A stretch of 64,000 bases of DNA from Bryobacterales bacterium (GCA_020852175.1 JADZBH010000016.1:279329-343328), one strand, 5' to 3'; positions 27,127 to 35,300 are shown, numbered from the stretch's first letter. The notes: generated by a model from the letters alone, not told the origin. Numbers and translations are program-made.

Positions 27127-27386
27127 TGAAGACGTACCTCCATCTGATAGCAATTTGCAGCGGCTGGCCTAATCATTCCTTCTGCGAATTTTCCGTGCTA
27201 ATCTGCGTTGCCTCTGACAAAGGTCACAGATTATATATCACAACAAAAAAAACTAAATCAATAGGAAATATTGAAAAAATTGATGAAATCGATAATTTCA
27301 TCGGCAATATTGAGATTTATGTCAACAGCCAACATGAACCAGACTCAGTCGGTTCGTGGAAGGTGCGGCGCGGGAGGTCTGAAACC
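27127..27386. other. AT-rich intergenic region
   Basis: About 260 bases with very low GC. At 27241-27300 only 12 of 60 bases are G or C. It contains a nested inverted repeat that works as a terminator for the mtgA side, plus the leader of the protease pair. No gene is seen. Confidence 0.6.
27274..27302 (-). terminator. Rho-independent terminator downstream of mtgA
   Basis: Read on the minus strand, GATGAAAT and ATTTCATC form a perfect eight-base stem with a five-base loop, followed by AATTTTTT. A second pair of arms, AATATTG at 27267-27273 and CAATATT at 27305-27311, extends the symmetry. It lies 85 bases after the mtgA stop. Confidence 0.6.
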
Positions 27387-28163
27387 TCACCACCCCATCG
27401 CCGCCATCCGCCGTTCAATCACCCCAGCGTACCTGTCCATTCGCGCCGGACGCCGCCGCCGGGGCGAGGGAATCACCGCCGCCAGGCGCGCCGCCTGATC
27501 CCGGCTCAACGCCGCCGCGCTCGTCCGGTAGTGATAACGCGCCGCCGCCTCGGCCCCGTATACCCCCGGCCCCCATTCGATCACGTTCAGATACAACTCG
27601 AGCACGCGCTGCTTGCCCAGAATCCAGTCCGCCGCCGGAGCCAGCCCGAACTCGGCCGCCTTACGCAGAGGATTCCCGTGCGTCGTGAAAAACAGATTCT
27701 TCACTAATTGTTGCGTGATCGTCGAGCCGCCCCGCAGCCCTTCGCCGTCTTCCACAACATCCTCATAGATCTTCCCCAACTCAGCGAAGTCGATCCCGTG
27801 ATGCTGATAGAACCTTCCATCCTCGGCCGCGATCACCGCATGTTGCAATTGCGGCGAGATACGCCGCAGGGCCGCACCCTCCCGCCGCTTCTCATATTTG
27901 CCCTTTGCGAACCATGACTCCACGCGCCGCTGCGCCTGCACCATCGTCACCGGCGGCATCACCCACTTCATCAGCACCAGCGACAGCAGGCACGCCGCCA
28001 CCCAGGCCGCCAACAGCGCCAGCGTCCACCGCAGCGCCCGCGTCCACCAGCGTCCCCGCCCGCCGATGCGCCGCCAAACGGTTCCGCCAGCGGCCCCCCG
28101 GCGCACACCTTTCCTGTTCGAGCCGCTTGCTTTCGAGCCGCCCGCGCGTCCGCGCGACTTCAT
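27387..28163 (-). CDS. mtgA: Monofunctional peptidoglycan glycosyltransferase
   Basis: A 258-residue GT51 enzyme that polymerises lipid II into glycan strands at the inner membrane. A basic N-terminal tail precedes one membrane segment at about residues 43-66. The catalytic motif is EDGRFYQHHGID near residue 115, followed by RGGSTITQQLVKN and KQRVLELYLN. No transpeptidase domain, so it is the monofunctional MtgA type. It is the last gene of a four-gene run with two small secreted proteins and a LysW-like protein, and is followed by a terminator. Confidence 0.93.
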   Translation of the reverse strand: MKSRGRAGGSKASGSNRKGVRRGAAGGTVWRRIGGRGRWWTRALRWTLALLAAWVAACLLSLVLMKWVMPPVTMVQAQRRVESWFAKGKYEKRREGAALRRISPQLQHAVIAAEDGRFYQHHGIDFAELGKIYEDVVEDGEGLRGGSTITQQLVKNLFFTTHGNPLRKAAEFGLAPAADWILGKQRVLELYLNVIEWGPGVYGAEAAARYHYRTSAAALSRDQAARLAAVIPSPRRRRPARMDRYAGVIERRMAAMGW

Positions 28164-28170
28164 CGCGTCC

Positions 28171-28575
28171 TCAGTTCTTTTTCTGCTCTTCCAACTGCAG
28201 GTTGATCACCGGGTTCTGCCGCGAATCGTACACGCTCAGCGTCTTCTTGTCGCTCGATGCGCCCTTGAACTCCGCCCTCAACTCGTAATCCACGTTCTTC
28301 CCCAACCCGTGGAAAAAGTAGTTCCCGTCCGCCTTGGTGATGTAGCTTCTCACCCGCAGCGTCCGCGTATCCTTCAACTGCACCACCGCGCCGTCGGCCG
28401 GCTCGCCGTTGGCGCCCCGCACCGTTCCCGATACGCTCCTCGTCTGCTCTTCCTTCTCCTTGTCCCGCTTGTCCCCCTTGAACAACGGGGGCGGATTCTG
28501 GCCGGGCGCCGGCGATTGCTGGGCCATGCCCGCCAACGCACCACTGATCAGCAGAGCTATTAGTCGCAACTTCAT
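28171..28575 (-). CDS. Small secreted carboxypeptidase-regulatory-like domain protein
   Basis: A 134-residue protein with a signal peptide (residues 1-18, ending GMAQQ). The rest is a single beta-sandwich of the carboxypeptidase regulatory/Cna-B type: RSVSGTVRGANGEPADGAVVQLKD, then YITKADGNYFFHGLGKNVDYELRAEFKG. Such domains bind sugars or proteins, or act as spacers in outer-membrane receptors. The start overlaps the upstream gene by ATGA. The neighbour is a similar single-domain protein, so the pair probably arose by duplication. Confidence 0.82.
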   Translation of the reverse strand: MKLRLIALLISGALAGMAQQSPAPGQNPPPLFKGDKRDKEKEEQTRSVSGTVRGANGEPADGAVVQLKDTRTLRVRSYITKADGNYFFHGLGKNVDYELRAEFKGASSDKKTLSVYDSRQNPVINLQLEEQKKN

Positions 28576-28988
28576 TTCTTCTCCAACTTCATGATGATCG
28601 ATAGTTCTTTCCGCTCGTCAATGCCCACGTCCACCTGATTTTCCACCGGTTCATGGCCATCGGCCCGCACCCGCACCGCATACCGCCCTTCGGCCGCCGG
28701 CACACGGAAGGCGAACTCGCCCCGCGAATCCGTGCGCCCCTTCCACTCCTTCTTCTTCCGCCCCTCCACCTCCCACACCACCACTACTTCGACGCCCGCG
28801 AACGAAAATCCCGTTTCACGAAACACCGAACCCGCGATCACCCCCATCGGCGGCGCGGGTTTCTCTTTCTTCTGTTTGCCCGCCGCCGCGCCCGCGCTCA
28901 TCCATCCCAGCGCGCCCAGCGCGAGTGCCGCCCACCTTCTCCGGCCAAGGACCCTACCACTCTTCCTCGTCCTCGTCCTCTTCTTCAT
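28572..28988 (-). CDS. Secreted carboxypeptidase-regulatory-like domain protein
   Basis: A 138-residue protein with a strongly basic leader (KKRTRTRKSGRVLGRRR) before a hydrophobic signal segment (ALALGALGWMSAGAAAG). One beta-sandwich domain follows: GVIAGSVFRETGFSFAGVEVVV, then TDSRGEFAFRVPAAEGRYAVRVRADGHE. The start at 28988 lies 35 bases inside the LysW-like gene, read in a different frame. The repeat that encodes the acidic tail there encodes basic residues here. A later ATG at 28901 would lose the signal peptide. Coupled by ATGA to the next gene. Confidence 0.7.
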   Translation of the reverse strand: MKKRTRTRKSGRVLGRRRWAALALGALGWMSAGAAAGKQKKEKPAPPMGVIAGSVFRETGFSFAGVEVVVVWEVEGRKKKEWKGRTDSRGEFAFRVPAAEGRYAVRVRADGHEPVENQVDVGIDERKELSIIMKLEKK

Positions 28989-29184
28989 CCTCGTCCTCGT
29001 CTTCGTCCTCGAAGTCCTCGTCTTCGTCCTCGAAATCGTCCTCGTCGTCGGAAGCCAACTCCAAAGGTTCGAGCGACACAACGCTCAAACTCTTCCCGCA
29101 CTCATCGCAGGAAATCGAATCCCCTTCGTCCAGTTCATCGGCGTCGACATCGATCGCGGCGTCGCACAAGGGACAATTCACCAT
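28954..29184 (-). CDS. LysW-like zinc-ribbon protein with long acidic tail
   Basis: A 76-residue protein. Residues 1-43 match the amino-group carrier LysW: Cys4-x2-Cys7 and Cys26-x2-Cys29 of a zinc ribbon, spacing L-D-E-G-D before the second pair, and VVSLEPLEL after it. LysW proteins end in a short EDWGE whose last glutamate carries the biosynthetic intermediate. Here residues 45-76 are nearly all Asp and Glu and end in EEEW, so the terminal glutamate is missing. No LysX, LysZ or LysJ gene is nearby. GGAAGG precedes the ATG by nine bases. Confidence 0.75.
   Translation of the reverse strand: MVNCPLCDAAIDVDADELDEGDSISCDECGKSLSVVSLEPLELASDDEDDFEDEDEDFEDEDEDEDEEEDEDEEEW
28957..29045. repeat. 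Hexanucleotide-rich tract (TCCTCG-type)
   Basis: The plus strand carries many TCCTCG/TCTTCG units. On the minus strand they are GAGGAC/GAAGAC codons for the acidic tail of the LysW-like protein. Such tracts are prone to length change. Confidence 0.7.
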
Positions 29185-29278
29185 ACCGTATTACCTTCCG
29201 GCCTCCTTTGTCTGCGCGCTCCGGCCGGCTGGCGCTCCACCGCGCCGCCCGCCATCACCTGCATACGCGCAATCTCCA

Positions 29279-29306
29279 TTTATACAAAACATCTTTTATA
29301 CAAAAC
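29279..29306. repeat. Short direct repeat upstream of the LysW-like gene
   Basis: The 12-base unit TTTATACAAAAC occurs at 29279-29290 and 29295-29306, a 16-base period, in an otherwise GC-rich stretch. It lies about 100 bases upstream of the LysW-like start and 30 bases after the DinB-like stop. It could be a promoter or binding site; no clear -35/-10 spacing fits. Confidence 0.45.
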
Positions 29307-29334
29307 AGCTCGCCGGGGTCAATAGCCCGGCCCT

Positions 29335-29838
29335 TCATTTTCCGGCCCGCATCCGCCGCGTCGTTGGCGGCGTCATCCCCTTCAACCTCATGCACACGAA
29401 CATCTGCGAGCGGTGCGTCAGTTCATGCTCCACCACGAAGGTCAGAAACTCCAGCCGTGTCATCTCCTCGCCGCTCCACTTCCGCACGCTCGCCGCCCAC
29501 CAGTCCGCGCTTTGTCCGGCCAGTTCCGCGCACCGCTCCGCCGTCAAACGCTCCATCTCCCCGGCCAGGGCCGCCAGGCTCATCCCTTTTTCCAGCCGCG
29601 GCGCGTGGCGCTGCTTCTCTTCCTGAAACCCCGCGCGTCGATAGTCGGTTTCGCCAGACAGCAGAATGCCCGTCAGAATGTGCCCCGCTTCGGCCACATG
29701 CCACGCCAGTTCGGAGAAACTCATCAACTCCGGCGCCGCACGGAACTCCCGCTCGTTCTCGGACCACTCGCGCACCGCCTGTGCCGCGTCGCTCCGCACC
29801 GCGCGCCAGTGCTCCAGCACATACCCCGGCCTCACCAT
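29335..29838 (-). CDS. DinB-like four-helix metal-binding protein
   Basis: A 167-residue helical protein of the DinB/YfiT superfamily. Putative metal histidines are in SELAWHVAEAGHIL near residue 47 and the late VEHELTHRSQMFVCMRLKG near residue 140. The superfamily contains bacillithiol or mycothiol transferases and many proteins of unknown role. No signal peptide. The gene lies downstream of larE on the same strand with a 41-base gap and may be cotranscribed. Confidence 0.8.
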   Translation of the reverse strand: MVRPGYVLEHWRAVRSDAAQAVREWSENEREFRAAPELMSFSELAWHVAEAGHILTGILLSGETDYRRAGFQEEKQRHAPRLEKGMSLAALAGEMERLTAERCAELAGQSADWWAASVRKWSGEEMTRLEFLTFVVEHELTHRSQMFVCMRLKGMTPPTTRRMRAGK

Positions 29839-29879
29839 ATCGGCTCCCCCTCGTCCCCAATGCCCTGTCAGCCGCGCGG

Positions 29880-30785
29880 TTACTGCCCGTCCGCCGTCTG
29901 CTCTTCCGCCGTCCGCTCGCCCACCGGTTTCATCCCCAGCGCCGCGTTCAGCGAACCCTGCCGGTACCCCTCCAAATCGAGCGTCACATAGTGAAAGCCC
30001 AGCGGCCTGAAGATGGCCGCCAGCTTGCCCGCCATCTCCAGATCGAGCGCACGGGGCAACTCCGCCCGGTCAATCTCAATCCTCACCAGTTTCTCGTGAA
30101 ATCGCACCCGGAACTGTTGGAAGCCAAGGTCGCGCATAGCCTCCTCGCCGGCCTCGATCGTCTTGATCGTCTTCACCGTCACAGGAGTTCCGTAGGGTAC
30201 CCGCGAACTTAAACAGGCCGCCGCCGGACGGTTCCAGAACGGGAGCCCGGCACGCCGCGCCAACTCCCGGATCTCCGCCTTCCGCAGGCCCGCTTCCATC
30301 AGTGGAGCCTTCACCTGATGCTCCGCCGCCGCCTGCTGTCCCGGACGGAAGTCACCCAGATCGTCCTTGTTCACCCCGTAGAGTATATGGCGCACGCCGC
30401 GCTCGTGCGCCACCTCCTCCAGTCTTGTAAATAACTCATCTTTGCAGTGGAAGCAACGGTCCGCGCCGTTCTTAATGTAGTCCGGGTTTTCGAACTCGTG
30501 CGTCTCCACCATCTCGTATCGGAATCCGCATTGCCTCGCGTACTCCGCCGCGTCCCGCTTGTGCGACTCCGGCATCGAAGGCGAGTTGGCCGTGATCGCC
30601 ACCGCCCGGTCCCCCAACGCCTGCGCCGCCGCCCACGCGAGAAACGCCGAATCCGTGCCGCCTGAATAGGCGACAATCACCGTGCCCAAACCCTTCAGAT
30701 TCTCGAACAGCGTCGCCTGTTTGGCTGCCAGCGCCGCCTCGTCCAAGGGAACCGGATCCGTACCAAAGCTCACCAGTGTCGCCAT
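29880..30785 (-). CDS. larE: LarE-type ATP-dependent sacrificial sulfur transferase
   Basis: A 301-residue PP-loop protein. LarE adenylylates and sulfurates pyridinium dicarboxylate to build the nickel-pincer cofactor of lactate racemase. Motifs are the PP-loop AYSGGTDSAFLAW near residue 38, the family RCFHCK near residue 110, and AACLSSRVPYGTPVT near residue 185, where the cysteine is the sulfur donor or cluster ligand in characterised LarE proteins. No larA, larB or larC gene is in the window. Start ATG has TATGAT six bases upstream. Confidence 0.92.
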   Translation of the reverse strand: MATLVSFGTDPVPLDEAALAAKQATLFENLKGLGTVIVAYSGGTDSAFLAWAAAQALGDRAVAITANSPSMPESHKRDAAEYARQCGFRYEMVETHEFENPDYIKNGADRCFHCKDELFTRLEEVAHERGVRHILYGVNKDDLGDFRPGQQAAAEHQVKAPLMEAGLRKAEIRELARRAGLPFWNRPAAACLSSRVPYGTPVTVKTIKTIEAGEEAMRDLGFQQFRVRFHEKLVRIEIDRAELPRALDLEMAGKLAAIFRPLGFHYVTLDLEGYRQGSLNAALGMKPVGERTAEEQTADGQ

Positions 30786-30797
30786 ACCCGGATCATA
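30786..30797 (-). promoter_or_regulatory. Putative leaderless -10 element of larE
   Basis: TATGAT (30797 to 30792) lies six bases before the ATG at 30785. The gap CCGGGT contains no Shine-Dalgarno sequence. Confidence 0.45.
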
Positions 30798-30880
30798 TCA
30801 CCCGAAGTACAGATTCTTCACCCCTCCCTTGTCCCGCCGTCCGCGCCCGTTTTGGCATCCTCCGTGCTTTTCCTGTTCCC

Positions 30881-31273
30881 ATGCATCACCAACACCGGGC
30901 AACTTATTTTCTCTGTTCCGAACTCGTTTCCCTGCAATTCGTCGACGGCTCCGGCCGCCGGCATACCCTCACCGCCAATCTCGAAGAAATCGGCCCCCGG
31001 CGGCTCTCCGTGCTCTCTGAGCGCCGGATCCCCCCCGGCTCACCCACCACGATTGAAACCAAAGGGCAATCCCTCCGCGGCTACGCCCGCTCCGCCGTCC
31101 GGTCCGAGCCCCTAGGCTGGATTGTCGACGTCCGCCTGGCTCCCAACTCCTGCTGGTCTCAGGAACTATTCACACCCGAACACCTGCTGGAGCCGCTCCG
31201 CCCCGCGTTTCACAACCCCTGCCGGCGCCCTCCGGCTCAGGCGTTCACCTTAACGCAGGCCTCGGAATACTGA
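30881..31273 (+). CDS. Small PilZ-like protein
   Basis: A 130-residue soluble protein. The segment LVSLQFVDGSGRRHTLTANLEEIGPRRLSVLSERRIPPGSPTTIE resembles the beta-barrel core of PilZ-type domains in Acidobacteria. The RxxxR c-di-GMP motif is not evident, so binding is doubtful. Two cysteines near the C-terminal third (NSCW, NPCRR) are unusual. The ATG at 30881 is chosen because the upstream part of the frame has no PilZ features. It is divergent from larE, and a hairpin follows it. Confidence 0.6.
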   Translation: MHHQHRATYFLCSELVSLQFVDGSGRRHTLTANLEEIGPRRLSVLSERRIPPGSPTTIETKGQSLRGYARSAVRSEPLGWIVDVRLAPNSCWSQELFTPEHLLEPLRPAFHNPCRRPPAQAFTLTQASEY

Positions 31274-31305
31274 GGAAAATCTGCGGGTCAATATTACTAC
31301 CCTGT

Positions 31306-31347
31306 GAAGGAGGCGGCCTATGGGTGAATCACCCCCGGGCCGCCTTC
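31306..31347. repeat. Long inverted repeat between the PilZ-like gene and dprA
   Basis: Outer arms GAAGGAGGCGGCC (31306-31318) and GGCCGCCTTC (31338-31347) pair with a three-base bulge. An inner GGGTG/CACCC hairpin sits in the loop. No T-tract follows, so it may be a non-canonical terminator or a mRNA structure. Confidence 0.45.
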
Positions 31348-31430
31348 GTACTATTTCCCCTCGCTCCTTCGCCGCCCCGCACCCTGAGATTCACTGCCCT
31401 CTGCCCCCACCAAGTATTCAGGTGCCTACC

Positions 31431-32609
31431 ATGCCCGCTCCCGCCGTCTCCGCCCCGTCCGTCCCCCGTCTCACCGCCGAGGAGGAACTCTACTGGCTCG
31501 CCCTTCGCCTTGTCCAGGGACTCGGACCCTCGCGCGCCATCCCCCTTCTGGAGGCCTACCGTACCCCGCAGGCGCTGTTCCGCGCCCCCGTCTCCGAATT
31601 GGAAGGCCACGGGCTTTCCGGCGCTGCCGCCCGCTCCATTTCGAGCGGCTGCACCTTCGAGGACGCCGCCGCCCTCCGGGAAAAGGTCAACCAGGAAGGT
31701 CTCGCCATCCTCCCCTTCGGCCACCCCTCCTACCCCGCCGCCCTCCTCTCCATCGACGATCCTCCCCTCCTGCTGTTCGCCAAAGGGAACCTCGATCTTC
31801 TCTCCGCCCTGCTCGTCGCCGTCGTCGGCACGCGCCGCCCTTCCACCTATGGAAACTCGGCCACCGAGCGTGTCGCGGCCGACCTCGCCAAAGCCGGCGT
31901 CGTCATCGTCTCCGGCATGGCCCGAGGAATCGATACCGCCGCCCATCGCGCGGCACTCAACGCCAACGGTGGCACCATCGCCGTCTTCGGCTCAGGAATC
32001 GACCATATCTACCCGGCCGAAAACCGCCGCCTCAGCGAAAAAATCGCCGCCAGCGGTCTCATCCTCTCCGAATACCCTCCCGGCACGCCCGCCCACCCGC
32101 ACAACTTCCCCGCGCGCAACCGTATCATCAGCGGCATCTCCTATGCCGTCCTGGCCGTCGAAGGCGCCCAATACTCCGGCTCGGCCATCACCGCCCGCAC
32201 GGCCGCCCTGCAGGGCAAGGAGATCTACGCCATCCCCGGACCCATCCACTCCCGCATGAGCTTCGTCCCTAACCTCCTCATCAAACAGGGAGCCCGCCTG
32301 CTCACCGACGCCGAGGACCTCCTCGCCGACCTCCCCTCCGAACTCCGCCACAAACTCCTCCGCCAGGTCACCCAGCCCGAGTCCCCCGCCCAGCTCCCGC
32401 TCGATCTCGAAGCCCGCTTCGGCCCCAACACCCCCATTGCCCGCTCCATCGTGGCCGCCGTCACCTCCCGCGACAACGTCGAACTCGACTCCCTGCTGGA
32501 ATCCCTGGACGGCTACTCGCCATCTGAAGTAATTGCCACCCTGTTTGAAATGGAGCTCGCCGGCATGGTCCGGCAACTCCCTGGAAAGCAGTTTGCTAGA
32601 GTGTGGTAG
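31431..32609 (+). CDS. dprA: DNA-processing protein DprA
   Basis: DprA loads RecA on incoming single-stranded DNA during transformation and is widespread also in non-competent bacteria. The 392-residue protein has an N-terminal helical part (LRLVQGLGPSRAIPLLEAY) and the Rossmann core with VVGTRRPSTYGN, SGMARGIDTAAHRAAL, AVFGSGIDHIYPAEN, FPARNRIISGIS and EGAQYSGSAITAR. A C-terminal winged helix follows (SLLESLDGYSPSEVIATLFEMEL). An upstream in-frame ATG at 31320 lies inside the inverted repeat, so 31431 is preferred. Confidence 0.94.
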   Translation: MPAPAVSAPSVPRLTAEEELYWLALRLVQGLGPSRAIPLLEAYRTPQALFRAPVSELEGHGLSGAAARSISSGCTFEDAAALREKVNQEGLAILPFGHPSYPAALLSIDDPPLLLFAKGNLDLLSALLVAVVGTRRPSTYGNSATERVAADLAKAGVVIVSGMARGIDTAAHRAALNANGGTIAVFGSGIDHIYPAENRRLSEKIAASGLILSEYPPGTPAHPHNFPARNRIISGISYAVLAVEGAQYSGSAITARTAALQGKEIYAIPGPIHSRMSFVPNLLIKQGARLLTDAEDLLADLPSELRHKLLRQVTQPESPAQLPLDLEARFGPNTPIARSIVAAVTSRDNVELDSLLESLDGYSPSEVIATLFEMELAGMVRQLPGKQFARVW

Positions 32610-32741
32610 GGTTCGCTCCGCGCACCGCCGGTTCTCCGGCGCTTGCCGGGAGTGCTACCTTCATGGAGTCTGTCCCTTCCGCCGCCGGCCCCTGCGTCCG
32701 TGGCGTCCGGGACGGTCCCGAAAGGAACATCGTTCTCCCTC

Positions 32742-35189
32742 ATGAGCAAGTCTCTCGTCATTGTCGAATCGCCGGCAAAGTCGAAAACCATCGCCAAATA
32801 TCTCGGCAAGGATTTCACCGTCAAGGCCTCGCTCGGCCACATCAAGGACCTGCCGAAAAAGGACCTCTCCGTCGATGTCGACGGCGACTTCACCCCGCAC
32901 TATGAGGTGATCGAGGGCAAGCGGAAGCTGATTCAGGAGCTGAAGCAGGCCGCCAAGGCCGCCGACTCCATCTACCTGGCCGCCGACCCTGACCGCGAAG
33001 GCGAAGCCATCTGCTACCACCTGATGGAAGAACTCGCCGGCGGCGGCAGGAAGACCGGTGGCCCCAAGGTCTACCGTGTCATGTTCAACGAAATCACCGC
33101 GCCCGCCATCCGCGCCGCCTTCGAGCGCCCCGGCCAGGTGAACACCAACCTTGTCGATGCCCAGCAGGCCCGCCGCGTGCTCGACCGCATCGTCGGCTAC
33201 AAAATCTCCCCCCTGCTCTGGGACAAGGTGCAGCGCGGCCTCTCCGCCGGACGCGTGCAAACCGTCGCCCTCCGTCTGATCGTCGATCGAGAACGCGAAA
33301 TCCGCGCCTTCGTCCCCGAGGAATACTGGACCCTCGACGTCAGCCTGAACGCCAAGAAGCCTCCCGTCCTCACCGCCCGCCTCGCCAAGAAGAACGGCGA
33401 GAACATCAAGGTCGCCAGCGCGGAGCAGTCCAACGCCATCCTGGCCGCCATCGACGGCGCCGTCTATACCGTGGCCTCGGTCGGAACCAAGGAAAAGCGC
33501 CGCAACCCGGTGCCGCCTTTCATCACTTCCACCCTCCAGCAGGAGTCCGCCCGCAAGCTACGCTTCTCCGTTAAACGCACCATGGGTCTCGCCCAGCGTC
33601 TGTACGAAGGCGTCGAAATGGGCAGCGAAGGCGCCGTCGGCCTCATCACCTACATGCGTACCGACTCCGTCCGCGTCTCCGAGTCGGCCCTGGACGATGT
33701 CCGGGATTTCATCTCCAAACGCTACGGCGCCTCCTACCTGCCCGCAAAGCCCAACTTCTATAAAGGTAAGAAGAGCGCCCAGGACGCCCACGAGGCCATC
33801 CGCCCCACCTCGGTCGCCCTCACACCCGACCAGGCCGCCAAGTTTCTTTCCGACGACGAACTTAAACTCTACCGCCTCATCTGGACCCGCTTTGTCGCCA
33901 GCCAGATGACCCCGGCCGTCTTCGACCAGACCACCATCGACGTCCAGGCCCCTGGCTCGGACGGCGCGGCGTATATCTTCCGCGCCACCGGTTCGGTGCC
34001 CAAGTTCGACGGCTTCCTCGCCGTCTACCAGGAAGGCAAGGACCAGAAGGACGAGGACGATGAAGAGCTGAAGCACAAGCTCCCGCAGGTCACCCAGGGC
34101 GAAGTGCTCAAATTTAAGTCCATTACCCCCGAGCAGCATTTCACCGAACCGCCCCCGCGCTTCAACGAAGCCACCCTGGTCAAGGAACTCGAAGCCGACG
34201 GCGTCGGCCGCCCCTCCACCTACGCCTCCATCCTGTCCACCATTCAGGACCGCGGCTATGTGAAGAAGGAAGGCGGCAAGTTCAGCCCCACCGAACTCGG
34301 CTTCGTCGTCACCGACCAGCTCGTCAAGAGCTTCGACGACATCTTCGATGTCCGCTATACGGCCCGCATGGAGCAGCAGCTCGACGAGATCGAGGACGGC
34401 CAGGTCGATTGGCGGCAGGCCATGCGCGAGTTTTACGACAAGTTCAACGTCGATCTCGAACGCGCCGGCTCCATCATGGACAACATCAAGCGCATGGAGA
34501 AGCCCACCGGCCTCACCTGCGAAAAGTGCGGCAAGCCCATGGTGCTGCGCTGGGGCAAACATGGCACCTTCGTCGGCTGCTCCGGCTACCCCGAGTGCAC
34601 CAACACGCGCGAGCCTTCCGCCGACATGGTCGAAGGCGCCGGCATGGAGATCACCGAACAGGACGAAGACGTCTACTGCGAAAACTGCGGCCGCGTCATG
34701 GTTCTCAAGAAGGGCCGCTTCGGCCAGTTCCTCGCCTGCTCGGGCTACCCGGACTGCAAGACCACCAAGCAGCTCGGCGCCACCGCGCAGAAGAAAACCG
34801 ATGTCGCGCTGGACGAAAAATGCCCTACCTGCGGCAACCATCTCGTGCTGAAATCGGGCCGCTTCGGCGAGTTCACCGCCTGTTCCAACTACCCTACCTG
34901 CAAGTACGTCAAGCAGAAGACGATTGGCGTCACCTGTCCCCAGTGCGGCAAAGGCGACATCATCGAGCGCCGCTCCAAACGCGGCAAAACCTTCTTCGGC
35001 TGCAACGCCTACCCGGACTGCGACTTCGTCGCCTGGTCCCGGCCCATCCTGGAGAAGTGCCCCACCTGTGCCTCGCCCTTCCTTGTGGAAAAACGCCTCA
35101 AAAAGGGCAACTTCGCTGCCTGTCCTAATAAGGAGTGCAAATTCACGCGCGATCTCACTCCCGAGGAAGAGGGTGCAGCCGTGGGCTGA
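32742..35189 (+). CDS. topA: DNA topoisomerase I with five C-terminal zinc ribbons
   Basis: An 815-residue type IA topoisomerase that relaxes negative supercoils. The Toprim domain starts at VIVESPAKSKTIAKYLG with the acidic ADPDREGEAI. The catalytic tyrosine is in GLITYMRTDS near residue 305. After residue 585 come five C-x2-C...C-x(4-5)-C ribbons, opening with CEKCGKPMVLRWGKHGTF, CENCGRVM, CPTCGNHL, CPQCGKGD and CPTCASPF. E. coli TopA has three such ribbons. AAAGGAA precedes the ATG. It follows dprA, an order common in bacteria. Confidence 0.96.
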   Translation: MSKSLVIVESPAKSKTIAKYLGKDFTVKASLGHIKDLPKKDLSVDVDGDFTPHYEVIEGKRKLIQELKQAAKAADSIYLAADPDREGEAICYHLMEELAGGGRKTGGPKVYRVMFNEITAPAIRAAFERPGQVNTNLVDAQQARRVLDRIVGYKISPLLWDKVQRGLSAGRVQTVALRLIVDREREIRAFVPEEYWTLDVSLNAKKPPVLTARLAKKNGENIKVASAEQSNAILAAIDGAVYTVASVGTKEKRRNPVPPFITSTLQQESARKLRFSVKRTMGLAQRLYEGVEMGSEGAVGLITYMRTDSVRVSESALDDVRDFISKRYGASYLPAKPNFYKGKKSAQDAHEAIRPTSVALTPDQAAKFLSDDELKLYRLIWTRFVASQMTPAVFDQTTIDVQAPGSDGAAYIFRATGSVPKFDGFLAVYQEGKDQKDEDDEELKHKLPQVTQGEVLKFKSITPEQHFTEPPPRFNEATLVKELEADGVGRPSTYASILSTIQDRGYVKKEGGKFSPTELGFVVTDQLVKSFDDIFDVRYTARMEQQLDEIEDGQVDWRQAMREFYDKFNVDLERAGSIMDNIKRMEKPTGLTCEKCGKPMVLRWGKHGTFVGCSGYPECTNTREPSADMVEGAGMEITEQDEDVYCENCGRVMVLKKGRFGQFLACSGYPDCKTTKQLGATAQKKTDVALDEKCPTCGNHLVLKSGRFGEFTACSNYPTCKYVKQKTIGVTCPQCGKGDIIERRSKRGKTFFGCNAYPDCDFVAWSRPILEKCPTCASPFLVEKRLKKGNFAACPNKECKFTRDLTPEEEGAAVG

Positions 35190-35265
35190 GCGCCGCCTAT
35201 GCATTTTTGTGGCGCGACCAGGTAAAGCGTTTGCTTTGGCTCACCACTTTTCCTCCCAACTCCCG

Positions 35266-35271
35266 TATAAT
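35266..35271 (+). promoter_or_regulatory. Candidate -10 element of the TonB-dependent receptor gene
   Basis: TATAAT in an AT-rich stretch, 29 bases before the ATG at 35301. GGGAG about nine bases before the ATG serves as ribosome-binding site. No clear -35. Confidence 0.4.
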
Positions 35272-35300
35272 GCTTATAAAGCTTAACCAAGGGAGTTGTC

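Noticed and set aside
28957..29045. Repeat tract as CRISPR or regulatory array
   Set aside because: Units are contiguous six-base codon pairs without spacers and encode an acidic tail.
28954..29184. LysW-like protein as proof of lysine synthesis through aminoadipate
   Set aside because: lysA of the DAP route is present, the acceptor glutamate is missing, and no partner enzyme is nearby.
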